NCBI RefSeq assembly: GCF_016801865.2
Contig: NC_068938.1
Coordinates: 9,982,520 to 10,046,519 of the forward strand
Length of the DNA: 64,000 bases
Direction of reading: 5' to 3'
Source: Culex pipiens pallens
Taxonomy: Eukaryota > Arthropoda > Insecta > Diptera > Culicidae
The translations under genes were made by a program, and so were the position numbers. Below, piece after piece: positions 23,700 to 35,535 of the stretch. Every line of letters begins with the position of its first letter. Position 1 is the stretch's first letter. The notes under the pieces are model-generated. The model did not search any database. It was not told the origin of the DNA and was given only the letters and a program-made list of their open reading frames with translations.

Positions 23700-23703
23700 A
23701 GAT

Positions 23704-25690
23704 TCAGACTTTTTGCCCGTTGAATCTGAATCGCGACTATGCAAGAGTTTGTCGAGATATTTAAGTCCACCCTGATATATTTTTTTAATTAAAATAAATT
23801 TAAAAAACCATGTATTTTTTAGCGTAGTAGAGGCAGAGTTAAATTGTATTGAGTGTTATCAAATAATTACGATGTATAAATCGTTATTTATTTCTGTGGT
23901 ATAAATTTCAGATGTAAATGTATTTAATTTGATTTTTGGTATATGTTTCACGGCAATATAAATAATCTAATCAATTCCAAAAGGAAACAAATGCCATTTT
24001 ATTTATTATTCAACAAGATAGAACAACGTCACCGAGTTTCTCCGATCAAAGCCTGCTACGACCTGCAGCCTGCGTAGTGCTTCAAGCATAATTTAGCACC
24101 TTTATCGACCGGCTTCCACCGAAGCTCGAACCCGGACTGAGCTCAAGTGAAACCGGCTCCCCCTCAGACTTATGTGATATCTTGTTTCCAACTCGCGGAG
24201 AGTGTATCAATTACCCAAACGATTCGCATAAATATCTCACTCTCTACAGCAAACGGTAATGTGACGGAAGATTGGTCAACTTGGCGACAGGATAAATCAA
24301 CTCCGGCCAGTCAGGTAATGAGAAATCTATTAGTGCGTTAAATCATCGTCGAACGAACGTGGCGATGATTCTCTGTGATTGACTCTAAATGACTACTTCC
24401 GTTGGATGCGGCTTGCGCCGACTATAACGCCGCATTATGAACCAATTTGAGAGCAATTTTGCGGCTTAAATTGCAAGTCTTAGTCAGTGCCTTTTAGCGT
24501 GTAATTATTCACTAAGTGATCCTCGTTGCTTCTTGTAGGATCTTTAAGTAATGTTATTAAGGTATTGTTTGTTTTGCCAGTCAATTAGATCATCTTTTGA
24601 GCAGAACCGCCATCACATGTGACTCTCAAAATTGCGTGGGTGAATGGATTCGCTCGTACCTTCGTTGACAATTTACGTGGTTTACGTGACGCCGCGGATA
24701 TCGGCTCGTAGAAATCAGATATTACAATCACGATCGGTCGGAGGAGGAATGGCCATAGTTCACCCATTCAACGATTGCATCTTACCTTGCTGCAGTCTTG
24801 CAGTCCTTGAAGATGCTTCGACGTCCGTTTGGAACGGAATAAAATGTGGGTCAAATTGAGTACGTGATGGAATGGATTGAGGATTAAGTTACCCAATTTA
24901 TTGACATGAATTTGATATGACGACACATGCAAATGCTCATACAAATTGCAAATTAAGAAATAATTTACACACCTCTTAGACAATAGATAAAAAATGTTTC
25001 GTTCCGCTTCGATGGATTGAATCTCCTTAACAAGACTCAACAAAATAAAAACCTTCCTACGGAAATCTGCCAAATCATCATCCCATTAGTACCTGGAGCT
25101 CTTCAATTAGTGAATTTTATTGCCAGCCAAATGTTATCCTCGCACAGCGATGATCACGATTCTGTTTTGCCTATTTCTTCAACTGCAGCAGCATTTAATC
25201 ACTGCTGCTAAGTGTGGCGGTACGCATTATGTTTTGAAATCTTCATCCCTCGTCGGTAAATTTATCAGATCCCCACGACGAAGAAGTAGCAGCAGCAACG
25301 CGTTTTGATGGATATGCAAAAATAAATACGGTGCTATTTGTTTCTCGACGAGACGCCATCTCCTAGTCGTGGTGATGGTCGCTTGATAGCCAAGATTGGG
25401 TGTTTGTTTGTGGTCTGGTAGTTTAAAATTGAGTGCTCTTGAACGTCCGTTGAACTGGGTTGAACTCCGAAATAGTTTGCAACACTTATTCCCAGTTTCT
25501 TTTAAATGATTAGCCAAAGTTTTAAAGTTTTCGTTCCTCGGCTCTAGTCGAGGGGGTAACAAAAAAAATCAACATTAAAGCCACATTTTCCCAAATTTTA
25601 GGCGGATAGTATCACAATATGCTTTATCATTACAGTTATGATATCTCCGGGCGGTGAACTTTTCGCCCAATTTTGTCGCCGGCACTTTTC
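23704..25690. other. Mixed-composition, mostly single-copy-looking DNA
   Basis: About 24040-25320 is less AT-rich and lacks obvious repeats. Neither strand shows a GC3-biased frame with splice sites. About 25525-25560 holds a fragment (cctcggctctagtcgagggg) of the C/G-tract MITE family. Confidence 0.4.
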
Positions 25691-26440
25691 AATGAGAAAA
25701 TTAATACTATAGAGCAATTTCAGCTCCAATTAGGAATTTTTCTGGTACTTCTGGGAAAGCTTTCCGGTAAAAATATTTCGAGACTGAAAAAACGAGTCGC
25801 TCATTTAAGAATTGCCAAAAACCCCAAAAAAATATATTTTTTCATCATTTTTATTTTTAAAACCGCTGTATCTTTACAAGGATTGGACATAGAACATTGG
25901 TCAATAAGGAGACTTTTATGTAAAATTGTCTGGGGAATCGGTTTTAAAAATTTCAACGTTTAGGCCACTCTTTAAAAAAACAGTTTTTTAGGAGAGATAT
26001 GCATTTTTCGTGAGTCTTTTTGTAACATCCTCAAAAAAATTGAACGAATAAAAATCGTGACTTCACCTAAAATTTTAACTTTTAAACTTAAAAATCAATA
26101 AATCTCATAGAAGTGGCGTGTTTTTTTGTTTCAGTGTATTTTCTTCAGAAAGCCCGTTCAATTTCCTACAAGTTTGTCTGTGACCACTTTTTGATACGGT
26201 GCAACGGCTTCGAGGTACAGTATTTTTAAAAATTTTCAAAACATCATAACTCCGCACCATTTCAACCGATTTAAGGGTATTAGATAAGCTTTTAAGGAAA
26301 AATAGTTCGAAGTTTCAAATATCTAGCTTAACATCTGAAAAAGTCGTATGAAAACTTAAAATGACTTTTTGGCCGTGTCTGGACCAAAGAGCCTATGCCT
26401 GAAAATATATATTTTTATCGGATTCCTCGGAAAATTTCAC
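25691..26440. mobile_element. Diverged relative of the foldback element at 56302-57610
   Basis: Shares aaccgctgtatctttacaag, gattggacatagaacattgg, cttttatgtaaaattgtctg and the aacggcttcgaggtacag segment with the foldback at 56302-57610. It lacks clean termini. It appears to continue past the TTAA-flanked insertion at 26445-27126. Confidence 0.55.
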
Positions 26441-26444
26441 TTAA

Positions 26445-27126
26445 GGGGTTACATACATGTAGAAAATCACAAAATTTTATATTACAGAATATTTGTTAAA
26501 TCCACTCAGCAGATGATTATTAATCATTCCCAAAAGTTTTATGAAGATATGTCATGATTAAAAAGAGTAAGAGACGATTTAAGTTCAAAATTTTGCCATG
26601 TGCAAAGCGGGCTGTCAAACTTTGTTGGCGTTTTTCTCTAAACCCCGAGTTGATTTACGGGTGCCACGATATCTCGCGATGGGATGGACCAAATTGGCTG
26701 AAATTTGAGGTGAAGACTCTCAAGAAAGCCCAATTTTTAAAATTAGCTTTTAAAAAAAAAAACAAAAATCAAAAACTAGCGATTTTTCGTATGAAAAACA
26801 CAAAAATATTTTTATCTTTTTTTTTTAAATAAACTTTTTGAAAATCGGGCTTCGTCATGCACACGGAGTCGGTTTAACGAGTCTTCACCAAAATTTTGAG
26901 CCGATTTGGTCAAGACAATGTTGAGATATCGTGGCACCCGTTTTTTGAAATTGCTCACATGAAATTGCTATATCTCGCCAACGATGCAACCAAATATCTT
27001 CAAATTTGTTTTGAAAGTAGGCGAAAATGTATATTTTAATGCCATGAAAAAAGAATTAAAAATAAGTTGATGTGTGTGCTCATACTAACCTCTGACTTTT
27101 TTGCCGATATACATGTATATAACCCC
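26445..27126. mobile_element. 682-bp MITE flanked by TTAA (piggyBac-type)
   Basis: TTAA lies on both sides (26441-26444 and 27127-27130). Ends GGGGTTACATACATGTA and TACATGTATATAACCCC are inverted repeats. The interior has a second inverted pair: gggtgccacgatatctcgcg (about 26660) against gagatatcgtggcacccg (about 26923-26940). The single strand could therefore form a long hairpin. No coding capacity. TTAA target choice is the hallmark of piggyBac elements. Confidence 0.8.
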
Positions 27127-27420
27127 TTAACATTTCCAAAAATTTGCGATGTCGAACCGTACGTTTCCGAGATATGATTTTTTCAAAATAAAAACTGTGT
27201 TTTTCGACGCGCCACGCGCAAAAACTGAAAAATAACGAAATCGGTAAAAAAAAAACAACTTTTTTCACTAAAACTACTATGATTAATAACTACATGTTTG
27301 GGTACCAAAAGTTGCGTCTTCAATAAAGTAAATTTTGATACCAAAACATGTATGTGTATCATCACTGAAATTTTAAGTTATCGCTATTTTTGGTGAAAAA
27401 AAAAACTTGTATTTGCCGAT

Positions 27421-27470
27421 TTCGTCATTTTTCCGTTATTCGCCGTACGCAATAACGGAAAAATGACGAA
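27421..27470. repeat. Perfect 20-bp inverted repeat with 10-base loop
   Basis: Arm TTCGTCATTTTTCCGTTATT (27421-27440) and its exact reverse complement (27451-27470) flank CGCCGTACGC. Confidence 0.9.
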
Positions 27471-27559
27471 AACCCCAGTTTTTGTTTTCAAAAAATCGTA
27501 TTTTGGAATATTGAAAACATAACTTCACTTTTTTATATGTTACGAAAATTTTCCAAAGA

Positions 27560-28253
27560 GAGTTGAGTTGGAGAATTTGAACGGTGTGCGTCGCGGTCCT
27601 CGCGCAGGATTTTCGTTGCCGTTTCCGTCTTTGTTGTCCCCCGGATTGTGCGTGTATTTCGATCCGGGCGGTTTCGCGTTTTCGCATTTTAGTTGGTTTT
27701 ATCTTTCCACAGCCGGCTGTCTAAGATTAAATCATTTATGCTAAACTCAACACCAAATAACCGGGAATAGTCTCATCCGCATACTCCGACTGTTTGCCTT
27801 GAGAATGCTTAATACATCACACCATTAAACAAAATTTATTGATTATTGGGTCGCATCATCATCCTCTATGTTGAATCCTGGCCATTACCCTTACCCACTA
27901 ACAAAATCCTAAGTAGAAGTAGTTTTCCGGCACAGCGGGGGTGTGGATATCGTATAGAACCCACCCTTGGTAGCAGCCTGTGCTAACTAACATTCCCGTC
28001 CGATTCCCTCGAGATCTACAAACTGACATGGCGGGCGCCGTTGGTGGCCAACGACTGTTTCCTATTCGCACCGGCTCTAGTTTTGATGATCGTGATGTTT
28101 TATCTTTTCAGCGCATTCATGCATGCTGTTGATAAGGGAAACATCATTTGATCGTTGAAGCGTGTGACCGGTTGTGCTGATGGGATATTATGGTCCTGTT
28201 CAGCAACGGAGAAGGACAACCATGAGTGGTCTCTCATGCTCATGCTCATGCTC
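27560..28253 (+). mobile_element. Probable internally deleted or truncated retroposon with 23-bp TSD
   Basis: A 23-bp sequence starting ATGTTACGAAAATTTTCCAA is present at 27537-27559 and again at 28254-28276. The 694 bp between end in a (CATGCT)n run at about 28234-28253, like the simple-repeat tails of some non-LTR retroposons. The body is GC-richer than its flanks, consistent with UTR sequence of a LINE. No reverse transcriptase frame is present. The family is not identified. Confidence 0.6.
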
Positions 28254-28636
28254 ATGTTACGAAAATTTTCCAAAGAATCTGATGAAAATAATTTCAGAAA
28301 TATGCTTTTTGGTCACGAGACCTTCAAAAGAGCATTTTAAGTTTTCATTTAACCTTTTCAAATATTAGGCTACATATTTGAAACTTGTAACTTCATTTCT
28401 TTAAAAGCTCTTTCGTTTGCGCTGAAGATCAACTCAAGATGCAAAAATCAACGAAAATTGCCATTTTTCGGACAACCCTAACACGGCGTAGGTCACCCTA
28501 ATGATGGGCAAACAAAAAAATACGGGCCTGTTTATTTCGGCCAAGGAACCACCAGAAAATTTTTAAGCCCAATCGGAGAACTTTCGTTTTCATGGGGAAT
28601 TTCTGAATATTTGGCGTAAATTGAAAAAAAAAAAAA

Positions 28637-29199
28637 CTAACTTAATCCACCTATGTGGTTGGAGCCTTCCTTACTCATTACCAACAATGATGGGGTTGGA
28701 GTCCAACCGTTGGACACAAATTTCATATTTCTTTTAGATCTGGAATAAAATATCACTTAGGTGGCCATATCTCGAGACAGGGTTGCCAGATCTTCAATGC
28801 TTTGGACTCGTTGGAAAGGTTTTATGATAACCTAATCAACGATGGGTCGGATGGAGGATCCGGACATAGTTTTCATGCATATAAGTGAGATCCGGTTATA
28901 TGTGAAAACACATTTTTATATATAACTTTTGAACTACTTATCGAAACTTCAAACAATTCAATAGCGATGTATGGGACGCTAAACCAAGTCGAATGCAACT
29001 GGTTTGATCAAAATCGGTCCAGCCAGTGCTGAGAAAACTTGGCAAGAAATTTGGGAACATACATACACACACACACATACAGTTGTTCAGTTTTCGATTC
29101 TGAGGCGATAGGTATACATGAATATAGGTCTACGAGCTGTTTTTCAAAAGTTCATTTTTCGAGCAGGATTATAGCCTTACCTCAGTTTGGAAGGCAAAA
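28637..29199 (+). mobile_element. MITE-like element with one 164-bp-type monomer
   Basis: Starts ctaacttaatccacctatgt with gccttcctta and ends gccttacctcagtttggaag then gcaaaa. Inside is one copy of the clcgagacagggttgccaga-type monomer (ctcgagacagggttgccaga), followed by a tail with aacttttgaactacttatcg and an (AC)n run. It is the compact counterpart of 29461-31360. Confidence 0.75.
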
Positions 29200-29236
29200 C
29201 CCAAGCAGTAATATATTTTCAAGGTTTAAGAAGATA

Positions 29237-29404
29237 CAGTCGACTCTCTGGCTGTCGATCCAATATATATCGATATCAATATTGCTTCCGCTATCAATAC
29301 ATTTTTCAGTCCCTTCAAGAAGCATGCTTTGATTTTTCGTTCTATATTTTGATACCTTCCGCTCTAGACGGTACCTTCAATATCGACAATGAGAGAGTCC
29401 ACTG
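29237..29404. mobile_element. 168-bp TA-flanked MITE, copy 1
   Basis: CAGTCGACTCTCTGGCTGTC at the left and GACAATGAGAGAGTCCACTG at the right are near inverted repeats flanked by TA. It closely matches 49907-50068. TA targets fit Tc1/mariner-type mobilisation. It lies between, not inside, the two neighbouring elements. Confidence 0.8.
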
Positions 29405-29460
29405 TATTTCCTAACTTTCAGAGTTCTATTCACATAGGGTGCATAAATTTTAGAAAAAAA

Positions 29461-31360
29461 ACTAACTTAATCCACCTATGTGGTTGATGCCTTCCTCACT
29501 TTTTACCAACAATGGGTAATATGAGTGGTTTGGACACATATTTCAGCTATGTTTTTAGGTCCAGAAAAATAAGTACACAGATATAACTTAAGTTGTCATA
29601 ACTCGAGACAGGGTTGCCAGATTTTCAATTATGTGGACTCGTTGGAAAGGCCTCTTGATTACCTTACCAACAATGTATCGGATGATGGTTCCGGACATCG
29701 TTTGCATACATTTAAGTGAGATCCGGCTTCAAAAAGGTACATAAATATCACTTAAGTGGTCATAACTCGAGACAGGGTTGCCAGATCTACGATGTTGTGG
29801 ACTCGTTGGAAAGGTCTCTCAATTATCTAACCAACGATGGGTCGGATGATGGATCCGGACATCGTTTACATACATTTAAGTGAGATCCGGCTTCAAAAAA
29901 GTACATCAATATCACTTAAGTGGTCATAACTCGAGACAGGGTTGCCAGATCTTCGATGTTGTGGACTCGTTGGAAAGGTCTATTGATTACCTAACCAACG
30001 ATAGGTTGGATGATGGATCCGGACATCTTTTACATACATTTAAGTGAGATCCGGCTTCAAAAAAGTACATAAATATCACTTAAGTGGTCATAACTCTAGA
30101 CAGGGTTGCCAGATTTTCAATTATGTGGACTCGTTGGAAAGGTCTCTCGATTACCCAACCAATGATGGGTTGGATGATGGATCTAGACATCGTTTACATA
30201 CATTTAAGTGAGATCCGGCTTCAAAAAGTACATAAATATCACTTAAGTGGTCATAACTCGAGACAGGGTTGCCAGATTTTCAATTATGTGGACTCGTTGG
30301 AAAGGTCTCTCGATTACCCAACCAATGATGGGTTGGATGATGGATCTAGACATCGTTTACATACATTTAAGTGAGATCCGGCTTCAAAAAAGTACATAAA
30401 TATCACCTAAGTGGTCATAACTCGAGACAGGGTTGCCAGATCTTCAATGTTGAGAATTCGTTGGAAAGGTCTCTCAATTACCTAACCAACGATGGGTCGG
30501 ATGATGGATCTGGACATCGTTTACATGCACTTTAGTGAGATCCGGCTTCAAAAAAGTACATAAATATCACTTAAGTGGTCATAACTCGAGACAGGGTTGC
30601 CAGATCTTCGATGTTGTGGACTCGTTGGAAAGGTCTCTTGATTACCTAACCAACGATGGGTCGGATGATGGATCCGGACATCGTTTACATACATTTAAGT
30701 GAGATCCGGCTTCAAAAAAGTACATAAATATCACTTAAGTGGTCATAACTCGAGACAGGGTTGCCAGATCTTCAATGTTGTGGAATCGTTGGAAAAGTCT
30801 GTTGATTACCTAACCAACGATGGGTCGGATGATGGATCCGGAAATCTTTTACATGCATTTAAGTGAGATCCGGCTTCAGAAAAGTACATAAATATCACTT
30901 AAGTGGTCATAACTCGAGACAGGGTTACCAGATCTTCAATGTTGTAGACTTGTTGGAAAGGTCTTTTGATTACCTAACCAACGATGGGTTGGATGATGGA
31001 TCCGGACATCTTTTACTTGCATATAATTGAGATCCGGATATATTTGAAAACACATTTTTATACATAACTTTTGAACTACTTATCGAAACTTCAAACAATT
31101 CAATAGCGATGTATGGGACCCTAAACCAAGTCGAATGCAACTGGTTCGATCAAAATCGGTTCAGCCAGTGCTGAGAAAACTTGGCAAGATTTTTGAACAC
31201 ATACATACATACACACACACACACATACACACACACAGACATTTGTTCAGTTTTCGATTCTGAGTCGATATGTATATATGAAGGTGGGTCTTCGAGCTTT
31301 TAATAAAAAGTTCATTTTTAGAGCAGGATTATAGCCTTACCTCAGTGAGGAAGGCAAAAA
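29461..31360 (+). mobile_element. MITE-like element expanded by an internal satellite
   Basis: Begins actaacttaatccacctatg with gccttcctcac and ends ttacctcagtgaggaaggca then aaaa, so ttcctcac and gtgaggaa pair as inverted ends. The right part (gaactacttatcgaaacttc, an (AC)n run at about 31205-31238 and the terminus) matches the compact element at 28637-29199. The middle is a nine-unit tandem array. No coding frame is credible. Confidence 0.85.
29560..31030 (+). repeat. 164-bp tandem array, nine monomers
   Basis: The landmark gacagggttgccagat (one copy has gacagggttaccagat) occurs at 29607, 29771, 29935, 30099, 30262, 30426, 30590, 30754 and 30918, giving eight intervals of 163-164 bp. Monomers include cacttaagtggtcataactc, ggactcgttggaaaggtct and agtgagatccggcttcaaaa. 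Differences between monomers are few. Confidence 0.95.
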
Positions 31361-32989
31361 TCAAAAAAAGTTTCCAGCTGGTTTATGGATGGTCGCAAAA
31401 TTGAGCAATACATTTTTGGCTAATTTTTAATACACTCTACATATGAAATTTCGGACCCTTAACGCGCGCGTCCCCCTCGAAACCAATCATAGGCCTATTA
31501 ATCACGGGGCGAACAGGTTCGCCGCCGAGTGACACGAACAGCTCGCTCGCTCGGAGACATCATCGATCACGTTTCTGCAGGCCAGCCAGATGGACAGTCA
31601 GTGAAGTGGCTGCCGGCAGTAATCATCATCTGATGAAGTAATTAAAAGCTAGTTTTTATTATAAATTGATCCCGCGGAGCCGTATGTGTCACTGTCGTCG
31701 TCGTGATTATTACCTTGTCGTAGATTTTGACGATTTCTTAGTCCACTCGAGAAGGTCTACCTTTTTGATGGGTAACAGTAGGAAGACCTTCTCGAGCGGG
31801 CACTTGGATAAGTTCATGAACTCGACCCGGGGGCATCACTTCGATTGTTGTTGTTGTTATTCAGAGGGGGGCAATAAATCTCCAACGACGCCGGTTGGAA
31901 TCACGTGCAGAGTAATGAGACTGGTCGAAGGGCTGACGACGATGACCGAAGGTCCTTCACGCGAGATCTTACCCTTAGTTAAACGCTCTTCGAGGGTGAT
32001 TCCTCATAATTGCTAGCGGACGCTCTAAAATTAGAACCTGTTTGAGGTGCAATTATTCAGCACAAAGTTCAACAGTAAGTATATCGCGGAGGTAATTGCG
32101 AAATCCTTTAAACATTTGTTCTGTAATTGCAATTTGTTAGACTAAAAGCCATCATAATCACTCCTCGTTGCGAGAGGGTTCCAATCGCTATAGAGTTACG
32201 TACAGCTTAAGACGATTTCCTGACTTGGCATCAACTAGGCGAGAGGGGGGTTCAAACTCCCGGGAGTCTTGTGCAACATCACCAAGTCAGTGGGGAACCC
32301 GGTAACATTCTTGCATATAAAAATCGCAGACAACACGCAATACACGGCACTCGTGCGTGATTTATCTGGCTCGGCTTAAACCAGGTTGTTGGCTTTATTG
32401 GGCATCGATCGCGACTTATCTGCTGAACCTCTTGGAGAGATTCACTTTCTTCGAGTGTTGTCGTCGTATCGCAGCAACTCTTTAAATAACTCGGGGAATT
32501 CCCTCCGCGCGTTTCCCATGCCCATTAAGCCCCCCTTGGCGAGCCGTAAAAAAAACAGACGACGACTTCTTAAGCCAAGTCGCAGGGGCGCAAAACGTGT
32601 TTTCGCTTAATTTGGATGTGCTGCGCGACCGACGGTTGGGTTAGGTTAGGTTTTAATGCACCTGTTGAGCAGAGTATGGTTGGGTCTGACCGAACCAAGG
32701 AAGAGATTCTTTCGTAATTTATTGGCGACGTGCTTGAATTTCCGCGTGTGTGATGAGAGTCGCACTATCAACGGGGTAATGGTTTGGCACTTAATAAGGA
32801 GGGACCCGTTTGGGTTAGATAAAAAGGTGTTGATTGGACAAATGGGCGAGGAAAGTAGAATATTATGCATTTTTTAGAAGAAAATAATTAATTTTTTGAT
32901 ATTTTTGCAATATCTCAGAATACAAATGATGAAAAATCATCTTGGAAAATTCAGTTAAAAAATCTCCCAGAAATGAACGGGTCTAGCTC
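31361..32989. other. GC-richer, single-copy-looking region
   Basis: About 31450-32640 is the least AT-rich long block of the left half and shows no repeat match within the window. Open frames exist (116 codons at 31666-32016) but none has clear codon bias, splice sites or a recognisable motif. It could be a regulatory region or an intron segment. The inverted repeat at 31746-31796 lies here. Confidence 0.4.
31746..31796. repeat. Imperfect hairpin in single-copy-looking DNA
   Basis: CTCGAGAAGGTCT pairs exactly with AGACCTTCTCGAG, then after a one-base mismatch CCT pairs with AGG, leaving a 17-base loop. Weaker pairing (agtcc with gg and act) can extend the stem outward. The core is short for a typical miRNA precursor. 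Confidence 0.7.
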
Positions 32990-33245
32990 ATTTTCCCGAA
33001 TGACATTTCCCCGAATGCCATTTCCTCGAAAATCATTTCCCCTAATTGGCCACATCCCCGAATACCACTTCCCCTAATCAGCCACATCCCCGAATGCCAT
33101 TTCCCCGAATATCATTTCCCCTAATCGGCTATATCCCCGAATGCCATTTCCCCTAATCGGCCATTTCCCCGAATGCCATTTCCCCGATGTGACACTTACG
33201 CTAATTGCCGTTTATTTAAATTTAAATTTTCCCAAATTTTCATAT
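32990..33245. repeat. Degenerate tandem array of CCCCGAATGCCATTT and CCCCTAATCGGCCA units
   Basis: At least ten short units of about 15-17 bp alternate between a cccgaatgccatttcc form and a cccctaatcggccacat form. They decay into ttcccaaattttcatattcc at the right. Confidence 0.85.
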
Positions 33246-34205
33246 TCCCTAATCTTTATTTTCGCTAAAGCCTTTTTCTATGACTAACAAAATAACTTTT
33301 TTTTGCTTCATATAAGAATACAAATTGGTAGCCCCGTTAAAGGTATAATTAATTATTTGCCAATTAAATTTACCTGTTATAACATACATATTTAGTATAA
33401 TCTGAGGTATATTAAAAAACAATTGAAGATCAAAAATTATTCCTAAACAAATATTTATTTGAAATTATTAAACTCAAAAGAAATGTGTCTTTTAAAAGAT
33501 TGTAAAAACAATTTGTTTTTATAGTACAGTTTTTTGTTGGGGTACTAGCCGTGCTGTAATACTATGGCTTAAGTTATCAATTTTTTATCAGGTAAAAATA
33601 TTAACTCTAAAAAAATTGCTTTATTCATAAATGAACTAAGCCTGAAATCGCTGACAAAAAAAATCGTTCTCAATAAAACCAGACATAAAAAAAACTACCC
33701 CAAAATCATTTATTATAACAACTTAAAATAAAATGCTTAATTTCAGTCAACATCCATCACACCAAATTGCAGTAACTTTTCAACAAGAAAGAGAAGAGAG
33801 AGCTTGCAGAAAAGTACGGGAACGGTTTTGCTGCAACTTCTACCTCTCTCACTGCAGAAGTTCTGCCTGAGACGAGGCCTGAGAGAAAAGTTACTTTTGT
33901 TGCAGAAAAGTACGGGAAAGCTCTGCTGCCGTTTTTGTGCAGAATTGCAGAATTCTGCAGTACGGGAATAGACCTAATGTTCTTAAAAGTGCAGACAACT
34001 ACAAAAATTTTGATATATAAACATAAGGGGTTTGCTTATAAACATCACAAGTTATAGCGATTTTACGAAAAAAAAGTTTTGAAAAAGTTACTTTTTGCGT
34101 TTCTCTTTATTTCGTCGTCCGTGTCTGTCGCGGGTGACAATGAACGGCCATGGCAGGAAAATGGCAGAGATTTCAAAACTTTTTTAGTGTTTTTTTCGAT
34201 GTAAA
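33246..34205. other. AT-rich non-coding DNA
   Basis: About 33770-33970 contains imperfect repeats of gcagaaaagtacgggaa and ttctgc-rich sequence that can pair with itself. No gene is seen. Confidence 0.4.
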
Positions 34206-34876
34206 ATACGTTTTTTTCTGAATTTTGAGTACGCCATCAAATCAGGCGTCTAATTTTACATAAAAGTCCCTTTGACACAAAATGTCTATCTCATCACCGT
34301 TTCAGGCTGCAAATTATTGAAAAACACCTCTTTTTTCGCATGTTCAAAAATAAAAGGGGTTGTACCACCCCTCCGTCACAAGATATCACAAAACGGATCT
34401 CGGATTCGTGATCAGGGACAAAAGTTTCCCCTTAGGACAAAGTTTCACGCAAATCGGAGCAACTGCTGTGTGAGTTGGCGGAGAATTACCCACATTCAAA
34501 TTTCCCATAAATTGACATGTCACTCGATTTTCGACAGTTGAGTAACGAGAAATGGCAGCGGATTTAAAAACTGTTATTTGATCAAAAATATGTTTTTCGG
34601 AATGTTGAGTACGCTATCAAACTAGGCGTCCAATTTTACACAAACGTCCCTCTGACACCACATATCTATCGCTTTGCGGTTCAGAGCTACAAATCACTGA
34701 AAAACGTGTCTTAATGAAAATTCAGAAACACGAAGGGGGTCATGCCACCCCACCGTCACGAGATATCAAAAAATGAAACTCAGATTCGTGACTATGGACC
34801 AAAATTACTCCTTAGAGCAAAGTTTCACGGAAATCGGTCAGGACAACTGCTGTGGGAGTTGGTGGAGAATCCTACA
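34206..34876 (+). repeat. Two diverged tandem units of about 380 bp
   Basis: Unit 1 (from about 34206) and unit 2 (from about 34586) share, in order, ttgagtacgc-atcaaa, aggcgtc-aattttaca, gtccct-tgacac, ccgtcac-agatatca, agtttcacg-aaatcgg and caactgctgtg-gagttgg. They are clearly diverged and non-coding. Confidence 0.75.
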
Positions 34877-34956
34877 TAAAATCGTTTTGAATTGATAATT
34901 ATTATTTGATTAAATATTTGTAGTATAAAAGTTATACTTTTTAATACTATCATGAT

Positions 34957-35250
34957 ATTGATCCTTGCACTGTAACTTGGATTTTGCCCGCACTTTTCTC
35001 TCGCACTTTTGACAGCAAGAATTCGAAAAACTAGGCAACCAGTTGTTGTTTGTTTACATTGCCAGTCGCAGTTTACACCAAACTGGACATTCGCACTTTG
35101 AAATTGCGATTGACAGCTGAAAAACAAGCGAGCGCTTTGATCATTTTCTAGGAAATTTAAAATTTCCCAAGGTAGTTTGACAAGTCGCAATAGTGCGATC
35201 GATAGCAATAATTTAGTGCGAAGTCCAGCTTAGTGGGAATTGCGCAATAA
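34957..35250 (+). mobile_element. 295-bp MITE, copy 1
   Basis: Starts attgatccttgcactgtaac and ends gtgggaattgcgcaat. The ends are imperfect inverted repeats: the start has ttg, cact, ttgga and gcac, and the reverse complement of the end has the same motifs in order. A second copy lies at 35802-36096 in the same orientation. Confidence 0.7.
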
Positions 35251-35535
35251 AGCAGCAATTATATTAAAATACAAACCCAGATTAACCATTTTGCAGTGTG
35301 GAAAAGCCGATGACTAATTTTCGCATCTAAAAACTTGAGAAACGATGTTAGTCAGTTGACTGATTCACTCCGACTGTTATGTTTGTGTTGTCTGCATCTT
35401 GGCGAGAGAGGCAAGTTTTAATACAACCTTCTCTTATCTCTTCCTCTCTGTTTATACAGGAAACTCACGATTTTCATATTGTTTCATGTTGGAAATAGGT
35501 ATATAAAATCGACAGCGAAGAAAAATTTAATAATA

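Noticed and set aside
24040..25320. Hidden middle exons of the gene ending at 16765
   Set aside because: The block is GC-richer, but no minus-strand frame combines acceptor, donor and third-position bias.
28637..31360. A CRISPR array
   Set aside because: The 164-bp units repeat along their whole length with no unique spacers, and the DNA is eukaryotic.
31666..32016. A 116-codon plus-strand frame
   Set aside because: No motif, no splice or start context and irregular codon use; the region is better described as non-coding single-copy DNA.
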